64,000 nt of DNA from Pseudomonas sp. Irchel 3A7 (GCF_900187565.1 NZ_FYED01000001.1:524009-588008); one strand, 5' to 3'; positions 51,950 to 61,911 are shown, numbered from the stretch's first letter. A program made the numbers and translations. Notes: generated by a model not told the origin, from the sequence alone.

Positions 51950-53896
51950 CTACTGCCAAGGCCTGGGCTCCCCCACCAACCGCCCCTGAACCCCATAGAC
52001 CCCCATCTCCCGAATCACCGCCAACTCCCCCTCGGTCTCGACCTGTTCGGCAATCAAGGGCAAGTCGATGCTATGGGCGGCGCGCTGGATGGCTTCGATG
52101 AACAGACGCTTGTCGCTCTCCTGATCGATCGCACGGATGTAGCTGCCATCGATCTTGAGGTACGCCAACCCGAGACGCGCCAGATTGCCGATCATGCTGA
52201 AACGCCCGCCAAAATGTTGCAGGCTCAGCGAGAACCCGAGTGCGCGCAAACGCCGCATCAGGTCTTCCAGCATGGCCTGCTCCGGCAACTGTTCTTCACC
52301 GATTTCCAGCGTCAGCCGTGGCCCCAGATTGGAATGAGAACGCAGCAGTTCGAGGAGTGCATCCCATGCTTGCGGGTTTTCCAAGGTGGCCGAAGACAGG
52401 TTCAACGCCAGCGAGGCGTCGTGATCGGCCATCTGCTCCAGCACCAACTCCAGCATCAGGCGGTCCAGCCGCGCGGTCCAGCCGAACCGCTGCAACCACG
52501 GCAGGAAGCGCCCCGCTGGAATGCTCTGGCCCTGGTCATCAATCAAGCGTGAAAGCACTTTGTGGTGCAGCACCAGTTGTGTGTCCTGGCTGGCCACCAC
52601 CGGTTGGAAATACAGTTTGAATCGCCGTTGATTGAGTGCCTGATCCAGCAGGTTGTGCCAGGCGTGATGGTCATCGCCGCCCCCGGACAGAGCGCGGTGA
52701 TCCAGGCAGACCCAATTTGAATCGCTCTGGCCTTCGGCTTGTGCCAACGCCTGATCAGCCAGCGCGAGCACCGCTTGCGGCGCATCGCCATGAACAAACG
52801 GTGCCAGCCCGATCGCAGCGACCGAAGCCACGTCGGTGGCCCCGGTCGCATGCAGGCTCGCCAGGGCCGTATCGAGGTGCTGCGCCAGTTGCAGCGCTTC
52901 TTCGCGCATCAGGCCCGGCGCCAGCACGGCAAATTCGCCGCCTCGAATCCGCGTGACGAGGTTTTGCGTTGCCGGATAGCGGGCGCATTCACGCGATAGC
53001 TGCTCGCCGACCGCCTGCAACAATTCGTCCGTGCGTTGCCCACCCAGGCGCTGGTTGAGCCCCGCCAGATCCTGAACCCGCAGCAACAACAAATAACCGG
53101 AGCTGGCCTGCTCCGGGTTGCTCACCCGCGCGTTCAATTGCATCTCGAAATAACGGCGGTTGGCCAACCCGGTCAGGTTGTCCTGATAGGATTCGGACCG
53201 CAGTTTTTCACTGCGCTCGGCCTGTTCCTGAAACAATGCCTTGAGCTTCTCGACCATCTGATTCATGGCCTGCACCACGCGCCGCAATTCAGGCGTGCGT
53301 GGCAGCTGCGGCAGACTGAGGAACTCGCGGCGGGCGATGGCGTGGGACTGCTGGACCATGTAGTCGAGCGGCTTCAATTGTCGACGCAGCAACAACGCCC
53401 CCAACACCGCGCTGATCACACCACAGATCAGCAGCCACAGCAGACTGCCCAGCGCGCTTTGCCACAATTTGGCCAGGGCGAACATCGGGTGACTGACCAC
53501 CTCGACGCGCGCCGCCTGCTCCCAACCGCGGCTGACAATCGCATCGCCACCGGCCGGTTCCAGGCCGATCAGTCGGACGAACCAGTCCGGCACCTGGGTA
53601 TCGGCCGGGATACCACTGCGCTCGACCAGCGTTTTATCGTTGGACAGATCGACCACCCGGATGCTCGCGTAGTAACCGCTGTCGAAGATCGAGCTGACCA
53701 GCAACTCGGTCATCGCCGTGTCGTCGATGTTCGGCGTCAGGGACAGCGCCAGCGCCGTCGCGGCGTCCTGGGCGTGGGAGCGCAACTGGTTGACGTACTG
53801 GCTGCGCGAGCTTTCGAGGCTGACCATGAAGCTGCCGGTGAAGGCGACGACCAGGAACAGACAGATAGCGATCAACAGTTGTTTGAACAAAGACAT
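51950..53896 (-). CDS. lapD: c-di-GMP receptor LapD
   Basis: A 648-residue inner-membrane protein, the same length as LapD of P. fluorescens as I recall it. An N-terminal helix, a periplasmic PAS-like domain (about 22-150), a second helix (about 151-172), a HAMP domain, a degenerate GGDEF (RGGEF) and a degenerate EAL in which the EAL signature is KVLSR. Such domains bind c-di-GMP but do not turn it over. When loaded, LapD holds LapG in the periplasm so that the surface adhesin is not cut. ATG at 53896; the longer frame is not needed. Confidence 0.93.
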   Translation of the reverse strand: MSLFKQLLIAICLFLVVAFTGSFMVSLESSRSQYVNQLRSHAQDAATALALSLTPNIDDTAMTELLVSSIFDSGYYASIRVVDLSNDKTLVERSGIPADTQVPDWFVRLIGLEPAGGDAIVSRGWEQAARVEVVSHPMFALAKLWQSALGSLLWLLICGVISAVLGALLLRRQLKPLDYMVQQSHAIARREFLSLPQLPRTPELRRVVQAMNQMVEKLKALFQEQAERSEKLRSESYQDNLTGLANRRYFEMQLNARVSNPEQASSGYLLLLRVQDLAGLNQRLGGQRTDELLQAVGEQLSRECARYPATQNLVTRIRGGEFAVLAPGLMREEALQLAQHLDTALASLHATGATDVASVAAIGLAPFVHGDAPQAVLALADQALAQAEGQSDSNWVCLDHRALSGGGDDHHAWHNLLDQALNQRRFKLYFQPVVASQDTQLVLHHKVLSRLIDDQGQSIPAGRFLPWLQRFGWTARLDRLMLELVLEQMADHDASLALNLSSATLENPQAWDALLELLRSHSNLGPRLTLEIGEEQLPEQAMLEDLMRRLRALGFSLSLQHFGGRFSMIGNLARLGLAYLKIDGSYIRAIDQESDKRLFIEAIQRAAHSIDLPLIAEQVETEGELAVIREMGVYGVQGRLVGEPRPWQ

Positions 53897-53910
53897 CTGT
53901 GGGCGTACTC

Positions 53911-54603
53911 CTAATGAGTCGTCTCGACCGGAAATCCTTCGGCCTGCATTTTCTTCAACACATCCTGCCAACGGGACAGGCGTTTGGTGTCACCGACCTT
54001 CTGGTTGCCCTTGGCACCGGGTAACCACAACCCTTCTGCATTGAAAGCGTAGACCGGCAGCAAATCCGTACGCTGACTGGCCGGCTGGATCGTATCGATC
54101 AAACTGTCGAGCACCAGCGGCATGGCGTCGGGGCTTGCGTAGTAGGTCAACACCATGTGCGCGCGACTCAGGCTCAATGCCTTTACGTAGGTGATGCGCA
54201 ACTTGTCGCTGGCAACACCTAGATGGCGCAGGCTGAAGTACTTGGCGATAGCGTAGTCTTCGCAATCGCCGGCACCTTTCCACAGGGCTTCGATCGGCGT
54301 TTCCCAATAATCGACCTGGTGCCAGAGGTCGATGTCTTCGACGTAGCGCATCCGCTGGTTGAAGAATCGGTTGACCAGGTTGAGCTGTTCCAGCTCGCTG
54401 ACCTGCTTCTGCGTGGCCAACAACTGTTGCCAATCATCAATACGCTGCTGACCTTCGCCCAAAGGCCCGTACAATGCCTGCGCCCGACTGCTGATCAGGG
54501 AAAAATCCCAATCGGCCAGCACACCGCCCAGCATCACGCCGGACAGCAGCCAAGCGCCGCACAGCCAGCGCAATATCGGGGGAATCGGGAAACGTACCGC
54601 CAA
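53911..54603 (-). CDS. lapG: Periplasmic cysteine protease LapG
   Basis: Transglutaminase-like protease of about 230 residues, held in check by LapD. Catalytic Cys in KGAGDCEDYAIAKYF and His in SRAHMVLTY, with Asp downstream (LVLDSLIDTIQ). The signal peptide contains LRWLCGAWLLSGVMLGGVLADWDF. TTG at 54603 is preferred as the start since it puts basic residues right before the hydrophobic stretch; GTG at 54690 would add 29 residues. It cleaves the N-terminal Ala-Ala site of LapA-type adhesins. lapD follows 14 bp downstream; no adhesin gene is next to it. Confidence 0.92.
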   Translation of the reverse strand: MAVRFPIPPILRWLCGAWLLSGVMLGGVLADWDFSLISSRAQALYGPLGEGQQRIDDWQQLLATQKQVSELEQLNLVNRFFNQRMRYVEDIDLWHQVDYWETPIEALWKGAGDCEDYAIAKYFSLRHLGVASDKLRITYVKALSLSRAHMVLTYYASPDAMPLVLDSLIDTIQPASQRTDLLPVYAFNAEGLWLPGAKGNQKVGDTKRLSRWQDVLKKMQAEGFPVETTH

Positions 54604-54800
54604 TGCAAGGCATCCAGGGTAGGCAGGAGGAAGTCGATTGATGGTGTAGGTTAGCCCGTTAAAAAACAATGGCACGGTGCGATCACCCACAGCGCGCTAA
54701 ACTGGAGGAAGAACGCTCTGTTGCGCGTTTGACAAGCCGTCAGGCAGTTACTAGTGTCAATTGGATCCAAAAACAAATCAGTCAATCAGGGTGCGTTGTA

Positions 54801-55511
54801 GTGACACAAAAGCCCAACCCTCTCAGCAGTATCAAGGTCAACGGGCCGATTCCCGCTCACCTGGCACGCTCGGTGATCGAACAAACCCTGCGCTCGGCCA
54901 TTCTCGATGGCCGCTTGCCTACCGGCATTGCATTGCGTCAGCAAGACCTGGCCGACCTGTTCGGTGTCAGCCGCATGCCGGTGCGCGAAGCCTTGCGCCA
55001 GCTCGAAGCCCAGGTGCTGCTCAACGTGGTCGCCCACAAAGGTGCGGTGGTTGCGCCGCTGGTTCAGGGCGATGCCACGGAAACCTACGCCTTGCGGATC
55101 CTCCTGGAGTCCGAGGCACTGAGGCTGTCGATCCCGCTGCTGGATACCGCGGATCTCGAACAGTCCGCCCGCTATATCGACGAGCTGGAAACGCAACACG
55201 ATTACACCGAAATCGGCCGGCTCAATCGTCTCTTCCATATGTCGCTCTACTGCAAGGCACCCAATAAGCGATTGCTGAAACTGGTCGAAGAGGGGTTGAA
55301 CGAAGAGGAGCGCTTCCTGCGCTTCAACCTCGAAGCCATGGGCTTGGGCAAATTATCCCAGGAAGATCACCGGGCACTGTTGCGGGCCGCCGAAAACCAC
55401 GATGTCGAAGGCTCGGTGAAGCTGCTGGAAAATCACCTCAATCGGGGGGTCGAGGTCATTACACGCTACCTCAATAGCCCCGAGGCCAAGAGTAGAAGCA
55501 CCTCGAACTAA
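54801..55511 (+). CDS. GntR-family (FCD) transcriptional regulator
   Basis: A 236-residue regulator. The N-terminal winged helix reads LARSVIEQTLRSAILDGRLPTGIALRQQDLADLFGVSRMPVREALRQLEAQ. The C-terminal FCD ligand domain contains YALRILLESEALRLSIP, the Asp/His metal set in RLNRLFHMSLY and EDHRALLRAAENHDVEGSVKLLENHL. GTG start at 54801. Divergent from lapG and 700 bp upstream of the pvf/mgo-type operon, so it could regulate either. Confidence 0.88.
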   Translation: MTQKPNPLSSIKVNGPIPAHLARSVIEQTLRSAILDGRLPTGIALRQQDLADLFGVSRMPVREALRQLEAQVLLNVVAHKGAVVAPLVQGDATETYALRILLESEALRLSIPLLDTADLEQSARYIDELETQHDYTEIGRLNRLFHMSLYCKAPNKRLLKLVEEGLNEEERFLRFNLEAMGLGKLSQEDHRALLRAAENHDVEGSVKLLENHLNRGVEVITRYLNSPEAKSRSTSN

Positions 55512-55520
55512 CCCATCATC

Positions 55521-55637
55521 CTGTGGCGAGGGAGCTTGCTCCCGCCGGGCTGCGCAGCGGCCCTGAAATCTCGGTCATTGCCGAACATTGTGGGGAGTGC
55601 TTCGCCCTCCAGCGGGAGCAAGCTCCCTCGCCACAGG
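55521..55637. repeat. BIME (paired REP, GTGGCGAGGGAGC type)
   Basis: CTGTGGCGAGGGAGCTTGCT and inverted copy, with inner inverted words (GGGCTGCGCAGCGGCCC). It follows the GntR gene directly. Confidence 0.86.
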
Positions 55638-56240
55638 TACAGTGCCCGCGAATAATCCACTACAAAATCCCCTTCCCTATAACCCTGCCCGATTCCCGGT
55701 TCTGGGTGATAGCGGCTGCCTTGAATTACGCTCACTCTTGGGGTGCGACAACCATGAACGGGTGACGCACCGCTACAGTGGCGCAGTACCCGCACCAAGA
55801 ACCTACGGAAGGAGCCTTGTCACGGGAACGGAAGAATCGGCGCAGCCCCCGCCAACTTCCACCCCCTCAGATCACCTCGACGGATTCAGTTAGAAAGTTG
55901 CTTCGAGTGAGGCATTCACTCTTTATAAAAAATTCTGACTTATATAAGACGGAAGGAGCAGCTACATCCAAATAAAACTTAAACCAAAAGTCTTATTGAA
56001 ACTTGTCACCCTCAAAAAAGTTGAACATACAAATATTAATAAAATAACTTGCTCAACACTTTGTTTGTGTACTAGCTTTTTCACGCCGCCCATAAACTCT
56101 GGCCGCACAGCGCATCAACACTGCTCTGAGAGCAACTTATACAGATCAATTAGTTTGAGGCATCCGCTCGCCAGCAGAAACTTCAAACAGCAATCAAGCA
56201 ATTGATCACCACTGACATTCAACTATTGAAAGGCTTGCTC
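55638..56240 (+). other. Long leader region before the pvf/mgo-type operon
   Basis: No convincing gene in about 600 bp. The right two thirds (55880-56200) are clearly richer in A and T than the rest of the window. GAGTGA-GGCAT-TCACTC (55905-55921) is an inverted repeat and TTATATAAGACGG lies just after. A promoter and long 5' leader for the operon are likely here. Confidence 0.5.
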
Positions 56241-57017
56241 ATGAAACCAACTAAAGAACATCTCGAACAAAAAAAATCCGAACTGAGTGCGCACCCGATC
56301 TTCTCCGAGATCAATTCACTGTCGGTATTGCAACGCTTCATGGAAACCCATGTCTATGCCGTCTGGGACTTCATGTCGCTGACCAAGCGCCTGCAGCAGG
56401 AACTGACCTGTACGCGCCTTCCCTGGTTGCCCTCGCGCGATCCGCAGGCGGCGCGGCTGATCAATGAGATTGTGCTGGGTGAAGAGTCCGATGACCGCCC
56501 GGGCCAGGGTCACTACAGTCATTTCGAGTTGTACCTGGATGCCATGCGTGAAGTCGGCGCCAGCACCGACGCCGTAGAGCGCTTCGTGGCGCTGCAACAG
56601 GAGGGCGTAAGCTACGACGTGGCGCTGCAAAGTGTCGATGTCGAGCCGGCGGCAGCGCGATTCGTACGCCATACGCTGCACACCGCGCTGCACGCCCCGA
56701 GCCACAGTGTCGCGGCGGCATTTCTGCATGGACGCGAAAGCGTGATCCCACAGATGTTCCAGCGCATCCTCGATGACTGGGGCATCGGCATCGAACAGGC
56801 CCCGACCTTTCGCTACTACCTCGAGCGACACATCGAGGTCGACTCCGAAGACCATGGCCCTGCCGCTGAACAACTGCTCGCACGGCTGGTCGATGGCAAC
56901 CCGCAACGCCAAGAAGACGTTTATGCCAGCGCTATCGCCGCCGTGGAAAGTCGCATCGCCCTGTGGGATGGCCTGCGACTGAGCATGAGCGAACCTTTGG
57001 CGGAGGTGAACGCATGA
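56241..57017 (+). CDS. pvfA: DUF3050 heme-oxygenase-like protein (PvfA/MgoB type)
   Basis: A 258-residue protein with the all-helical DUF3050 fold. Candidate metal ligands that fit a heme-oxygenase-like diiron enzyme are Glu35/His37 ([11 protein letters not shown]), Glu166 and the H-x3-D-x3-H set His197, Asp201, His205 ([11 protein letters not shown]). In the pvf/mgo pathway this protein is needed for the diazeniumdiolate signal, with its step not settled in my knowledge. First gene of the operon; the ATG at 56241 has AAAGG upstream and the stop overlaps the next start (ATGA). Confidence 0.86.
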   Translation: MKPTKEHLEQKKSELSAHPIFSEINSLSVLQRFMETHVYAVWDFMSLTKRLQQELTCTRLPWLPSRDPQAARLINEIVLGEESDDRPGQGHYSHFELYLDAMREVGASTDAVERFVALQQEGVSYDVALQSVDVEPAAARFVRHTLHTALHAPSHSVAAAFLHGRESVIPQMFQRILDDWGIGIEQAPTFRYYLERHIEVDSEDHGPAAEQLLARLVDGNPQRQEDVYASAIAAVESRIALWDGLRLSMSEPLAEVNA

Positions 57018-57943
57018 CCGCCGCCGACTATCAGTCGTTCGCCGACGCCTGGGAGAGCCGCGCCACCATCCGCACCCGCCCGCGTCGCGTGCTGGAAAAC
57101 GACGACAAACTGATCTATCCCCTGAGCCGCCAACCGTTGGTGCTCAGCGAAACCTTTCTGCGCGAATGCCCGCAACTGCGCGACTTTGCCCTGGTGCAGA
57201 CGCTGTACAAATTCATCAACGACGTGGTGATTTTCGAAACCGAGATCGTCGACAAGACCGCCCGCAGCATCGCCAAGAATCGGTTCGCCGTGACCTTCCC
57301 GTTTGCCTGTCGCTACGACGCCATGACCGTGGTAGTGGATGAGGATTACCACGCGCTGGTGGCCATGGATTTCATGCAGCAGACCGTGGCCATGACCGGC
57401 ATTACGCCCATCGATCTACCCGACGAAATCGAGCTGAGCCGTGCAATCCCGGCGGCCGTGGACCTCGCACCAGCGCATCTGCGCAGCGCCGTGGAATTGA
57501 TCTGCGTGGCCATCGCCGAGAACACCGTGACCGGCGATGTCGCGGCGTTCGCCAAGGACGACACGGTCAAGCATTCGATCAAAGGGTTGATGGCCGACCA
57601 CTTGCTCGACGAAGGCCGGCATTCCGGTTTCTGGTCGCGGATGGTGCGCATTTACTGGCACACCGCGAGCGAAGACGACCGCCAGTGCATCGCGCAAATC
57701 CTGCCGGTGTTCATCGGCCATTACCTGACGAACGACATCCAGAAGTCCTTCGACTTCCACCTGATCGACGCCTTGCAGATCAGCGATGCGACGCGCCAAG
57801 TCCTCAAGAGCGAAGTGTCGGGGCTGGCCTTTCCGATCAACCGCCATCACCCCCTGGTGGCCAACATCGTGCGGTTCTTCCGCAGCAGCTCGCTGCTCGA
57901 TTCTCCGTGCGTGCAAAGCGCCTTGAGCGACTACCTGATCTGA
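57014..57943 (+). CDS. pvfB: AurF-like diiron N-oxygenase (PvfB/MgoC type)
   Basis: A 309-residue p-aminobenzoate N-oxygenase family protein. The ligand pattern of AurF is complete: a first Glu (75 or 77), Glu110 and His113 (EDYH), Glu169, and His196, Glu200, His203 (HLLDEGRH). It would oxidise an amino nitrogen, a step needed to build the N-N bond of the diazeniumdiolate. Overlaps the previous gene by 4 bp and is 13 bp from the NRPS gene. Confidence 0.9.
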   Translation: MTAADYQSFADAWESRATIRTRPRRVLENDDKLIYPLSRQPLVLSETFLRECPQLRDFALVQTLYKFINDVVIFETEIVDKTARSIAKNRFAVTFPFACRYDAMTVVVDEDYHALVAMDFMQQTVAMTGITPIDLPDEIELSRAIPAAVDLAPAHLRSAVELICVAIAENTVTGDVAAFAKDDTVKHSIKGLMADHLLDEGRHSGFWSRMVRIYWHTASEDDRQCIAQILPVFIGHYLTNDIQKSFDFHLIDALQISDATRQVLKSEVSGLAFPINRHHPLVANIVRFFRSSSLLDSPCVQSALSDYLI

Positions 57944-57956
57944 CGAGGAGCACATC

Positions 57957-60900
57957 ATGAGACGTCTCGACATTCTGCTCATTGGACAAAGCCAGGCCCT
58001 GACCGATCTTGGGCTGGAACTGGAGCAACACGGTCATGCACTGACGCGGGTAACGGCGCTCGATGATCAAGTGCCGAGTCACTCGGATCTTGTGATCGAT
58101 GATGCCAGCTTGCCGGTCGAGAGGCTCGGTGATGCGACGCGACTGACCCTGCAACTGGGTATCGGGCTGCCGGGCGCTTGCGGCCTACCGTCATTGGACT
58201 TGCTGTGCCTGCACAATTCGACGCTGCATGCCCGCGTGCCAATCGCCGAGGAACTGTCAGGCAACGGTCAGGCACTGCGTCTGCGCGCGGTGGCAGAAAT
58301 AGTGGACCAGATGGCCCTGCTGGTCAGTCGCTACTCCCGGGATGCCGAGTATTTTCTGCTCGCCGAACCAGTGGCCCCCGTTCACTTCGAAAAGGTCGAA
58401 AACCTGCTGTTTCTCGATTGCCTGGCGTTCGTCCATCAGCGCAATACAACCGCAGAACCCCGGCTGCTGGAACTGGCCCGGGTGCCAATGATCGAGCGAC
58501 TGGAACAGCGTTTCATTGAGTGTGCCAAACGACCGGCGTTGAGCGTGGCAGGCAGCACACTCGACTATCGCCAATTGCATGCCCTGAGCCGCGCTGTTCA
58601 GCAGCGTTTGCAGCCCCTGCTCGATCAACATGAGGGGCCGTGGGTGGTGGGCATCTGCCTGCCAAAATGCACTGCTTTGTACGCGGGGATTCTGGCGATT
58701 CTGGGCAGCGGTGCGGTGTACCTGCCGCTGGAACCGAACCATCCGTTGCAACGTCAGCAGTACATCCTGTCGAACGCCGGCGCGGTGTTACTGCTGCACG
58801 ACGGGGAGCATCCACTCGCGGCAGAAATGCCAGGCCTGGATATCACCGTCATCGACTGCGATGAGGTGAATCTCGATCTCCCCCTGATGCACCACCGCGC
58901 CGATCTCGACGCGCCATGCATGGCGCTCTACACCTCGGGCACCACCGGCCATCCCAAAGGCGTGCTGCTCAGCCAGGCCAACCTCGCCCACTTCACGGCG
59001 TGGTACGCCGACTATGTGCAACTGACCGAACAGAGTCGCGTGCTGCAATTTTCCTCGTTGAGTTTCGACTCGTCGCTGATCGATATTTTCCCGACCTTGC
59101 TGCAAGGCGCCGAGTTGATCGTACCCAGCGACGATCAGCGACGCGATCCGCTGCAACTGGTGGAGCTGATTCGTCATCAACGCCTGAGCCACGCCTTTCT
59201 ACCGCCAGCACTGTTGAGCATTCTGCCGCTGGAGCAACTGATCAATCTCGATCACATCATGACCGGCGGCGATGTCTGCGAGCCTTGGGTCATCGAGCAA
59301 CTGACCCGTCAGGGCAAGCTCTACAACCTTTATGGCCCCACCGAAGCCACGGTGCTGATTACCGCGCGACGACTGCAGGCCGGCGATCACAATCGGACCC
59401 TGGGCGACCCGATCGCCAACAGTCAGGTGCTGATTCTCGATGAGGATTTGCAACCGGTGGTCGAGCAGACCGTCGGCGAGCTGCACATCGTCGGTCCGGG
59501 CGTGTGTCTGGGTTATCTGAACAACCCGCAACAAACCGCCGAACGCTACCTGAACCTGACCCTGCCCGATGGCCAGTGCCTGCGCGCCTATCGCACCGGC
59601 GACATGGCGAAGTGGACCGCTTCCGGTATCGAGCTGTGCGGGCGGCGCGACAATCAGGTGAAGATTCGCGGCTTTCGGGTCGAGCCGGAAGAGATCGAAC
59701 GCTGCCTGCGCGACAGCCAGTTGTATCGGCAGGTGGCGGTGGTGATCGATAGCCAGCGTCGGATACTGGCCTTCCTCGCCCAGCCTCGCGAACCCCGGCC
59801 CGGTGCCGCTCGCGAAGCGCTCAAAGCCCACGCCAGGCAATTGCTGCCCGACTACATGCAGCCCGTAGCGTGGACCGAACTGGCGAGCATGCCATACGCC
59901 AGCAACGGCAAGGTCGATCGCAAGGCGCTGCTGGAATTGCCGGTCAGCGTCAGCGAAAACACTCTGCGACGCCTGCCCGCCAACGCCGATGAAGCCCTGC
60001 TGCTGGAGATCTGGGCCGAGCTGCTGGAGTTGCCCGCCAACGATATTTCCACCGACGAAAGTTTTTTCAATCTGGGCGGGCACTCGATTCTGCTGTCACA
60101 GATGCTGCTGCGCTTGCGCGAAGAATTCGGCCGCAGCATTTCGATCAACCGCTTCATCGAACTGCCCACCATCACCAAACTGGCGACACTGGTGCGTGGC
60201 TCCGGCAGTGATGAGGTGTTGAGTGAACAAGCCGTGGCCGATGCCTCGCGCGAACTTCAGGTGCAGCCATTGCCAATCAGCCGCATGGGTGATGTGCACA
60301 AGGTGATCGTCACGGGCGCCAACAGCTTTGTCGGCGTCCACATCGTCGAAGCGCTGTTGGCGTGGGGCGCCAGCGAAATCGCCTGCCTGGTCCGCGACGG
60401 CAACGGGCAATCGGCGACCGAGCGCTTCGCCCAGGCACTGCGTGAGAACCGCCTGGAGCATCTGGATTTGAGTCGGGTGCGGGTTTACGCGGCGGACATT
60501 ACGCGCCCGGAATTGGGGCTGGCCGCCGAGGTCTACGAACGCCTTGATCGGGAATTCGGCGCTCTGGTGCACAACGCGGCCAACGTCAATCACGTACTCG
60601 ATTACGAGTCGCTGGCGCGCGACAACGTCGAACCGATTTTCGAGTGCCTGCGGTTGTGCGAAGGGCGCAGCAAAAAGATCTTCAACTTCGTCTCGACACT
60701 CTCGGCCTCCAGCACGATTTCCGCCGATGGCCGGGTGCTTGAACTGCCCGCCGCGCAAACCCCGCCGATCTACATCAAGAACGGCTACAACCTGTCCAAG
60801 TGGGTGGGCGAGCGAATCCTCGAACGCGCCCGTGAGCGTGGCGTGCAGGTCAATCTCTTCCGGCCCGGGAACATCAGCTTCAACAGCCTCACGGGCGTGT

Positions 60901-61373
60901 GCCAACCGCACAAGAACCGTTTGATGCTGATGCTCAAGGGTTCGATCCAGCTCGGCCAGGTGCCGGAGTTCGCGCTGAACTTCGACTTGATGCCGGTGGA
61001 TTTCCTCTCCCGTTTCATCGCCTTCCATGCCAGCCGCTATCAGCCGGAAAAAGCGGTGTTCAACCTGCACAACCCCGAGCCCCTGAGCTGGGATCGCTAT
61101 GTGGCGTCCTTTCGTGAAGCCGGTCGGGAGTTTTCCCTGGTCAGCGTCGCCGACTGGCAACAACAACTGGGGCGGGTCGACAGCGACAACGCGTTGTTCG
61201 GCGTGCTGGGTTTCTACCTCAACGGATTCGAGGAAGACATCGGCGACATCTCGATGATCGGCCATGACAACGCCCAGGCCGGTGTACGGCAGATGGGCGC
61301 GCGCTACCCGGAAAAATCCCCGGCGCTACTGCGTCGCGGCTGCGACTACCTCAAAGAAATCAATTTCATCTGA
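57957..61373 (+). CDS. pvfC: NRPS-like A-T-reductase protein (PvfC/MgoA type)
   Basis: An 1138-residue enzyme. Residues 1-175 form an unassigned N-terminal part. An adenylation domain (about 185-690) has LYTSGTTGHPKG, YGPTEAT, YRTGDMAKW and NGKVDRKAL. A thiolation domain follows with LGGHSI (Ser near 710). A C-terminal thioester reductase (about 780-1138) has VTGANSFVGVHIVEALL and YNLSKWVGERIL. There is no condensation domain, so one amino acid is loaded, processed on the carrier and released by NADPH reduction. The ten specificity residues I read as DSIAMGLVLK, not a common code; homologues use Val or Leu. Confidence 0.93.
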   Translation: MRRLDILLIGQSQALTDLGLELEQHGHALTRVTALDDQVPSHSDLVIDDASLPVERLGDATRLTLQLGIGLPGACGLPSLDLLCLHNSTLHARVPIAEELSGNGQALRLRAVAEIVDQMALLVSRYSRDAEYFLLAEPVAPVHFEKVENLLFLDCLAFVHQRNTTAEPRLLELARVPMIERLEQRFIECAKRPALSVAGSTLDYRQLHALSRAVQQRLQPLLDQHEGPWVVGICLPKCTALYAGILAILGSGAVYLPLEPNHPLQRQQYILSNAGAVLLLHDGEHPLAAEMPGLDITVIDCDEVNLDLPLMHHRADLDAPCMALYTSGTTGHPKGVLLSQANLAHFTAWYADYVQLTEQSRVLQFSSLSFDSSLIDIFPTLLQGAELIVPSDDQRRDPLQLVELIRHQRLSHAFLPPALLSILPLEQLINLDHIMTGGDVCEPWVIEQLTRQGKLYNLYGPTEATVLITARRLQAGDHNRTLGDPIANSQVLILDEDLQPVVEQTVGELHIVGPGVCLGYLNNPQQTAERYLNLTLPDGQCLRAYRTGDMAKWTASGIELCGRRDNQVKIRGFRVEPEEIERCLRDSQLYRQVAVVIDSQRRILAFLAQPREPRPGAAREALKAHARQLLPDYMQPVAWTELASMPYASNGKVDRKALLELPVSVSENTLRRLPANADEALLLEIWAELLELPANDISTDESFFNLGGHSILLSQMLLRLREEFGRSISINRFIELPTITKLATLVRGSGSDEVLSEQAVADASRELQVQPLPISRMGDVHKVIVTGANSFVGVHIVEALLAWGASEIACLVRDGNGQSATERFAQALRENRLEHLDLSRVRVYAADITRPELGLAAEVYERLDREFGALVHNAANVNHVLDYESLARDNVEPIFECLRLCEGRSKKIFNFVSTLSASSTISADGRVLELPAAQTPPIYIKNGYNLSKWVGERILERARERGVQVNLFRPGNISFNSLTGVCQPHKNRLMLMLKGSIQLGQVPEFALNFDLMPVDFLSRFIAFHASRYQPEKAVFNLHNPEPLSWDRYVASFREAGREFSLVSVADWQQQLGRVDSDNALFGVLGFYLNGFEEDIGDISMIGHDNAQAGVRQMGARYPEKSPALLRRGCDYLKEINFI

Positions 61374-61402
61374 TTCATCCCAACCAAGAACGGAGCAAAA
61401 CC

Positions 61403-61870
61403 ATGAGCACACTGCAACCCGATACCCTGATCAAAAACCCGCAAGGCTGCCACGTTGTGTCCTCTGTGGAAGTCCCGGCGGATGCCAAGCAGGTCTGGGC
61501 GGTGGTCGGCAACTTTGCCGGCTTCGACCGATTCATTCCGGCGCTGTCGCACATTGAGATGACCGGTGAAGGCGTGTCATCCCTGCGCAAGAAGTTCTTC
61601 AAGGACGGCAATCTGGTGGTCGAGCAGCTCAACTCCCGCGACGACCAGGCCCTGAGCATGACCTGGACCACGATCTACAACACGCTGGGCGTGGCTCATT
61701 TGTGGGCGGCGATGCAGGTAAAACCGCTGGGTGCAGGCAAGTCTGAGGCGACCTGGACCATCATCGCCGAACCGGCGCAGGGTGGCACCGAAGCTTTGCC
61801 GGGCTTCAAGGAGTTCGTGCAGGGGTTTGCCGATGATGCGATGAATAATGTGTTGAAGCTGTTTGTGTAA
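61403..61870 (+). CDS. pvfD: SRPBCC/polyketide-cyclase-like protein (PvfD/MgoD type)
   Basis: A 155-residue START/Bet v1-like protein. It reads VVSSVEVPADAKQVWAVVGNFAGFDRFIPALSHIEMTGEG, LRKKFFKDGNLVVEQLNSRDDQALSMTWTTIYNTLGVAHLWAAMQVKP, and ends with a C-terminal helix (EFVQGFADDAMNNVLKLF). AACGGAGC precedes the ATG. Last gene of the operon. In related operons it is required for signal activity; its reaction is unclear. Confidence 0.88.
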   Translation: MSTLQPDTLIKNPQGCHVVSSVEVPADAKQVWAVVGNFAGFDRFIPALSHIEMTGEGVSSLRKKFFKDGNLVVEQLNSRDDQALSMTWTTIYNTLGVAHLWAAMQVKPLGAGKSEATWTIIAEPAQGGTEALPGFKEFVQGFADDAMNNVLKLFV

Positions 61871-61911
61871 GGCTTTCGTTTAGCGGTGGCAGGTACACCG
61901 CGTTATCGGTC

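Noticed and set aside
55588..55975. Short frames in the leader before the pvf/mgo-type operon
   Set aside because: They begin inside a BIME or lack ribosome binding sites, and their residue make-up is not protein-like.
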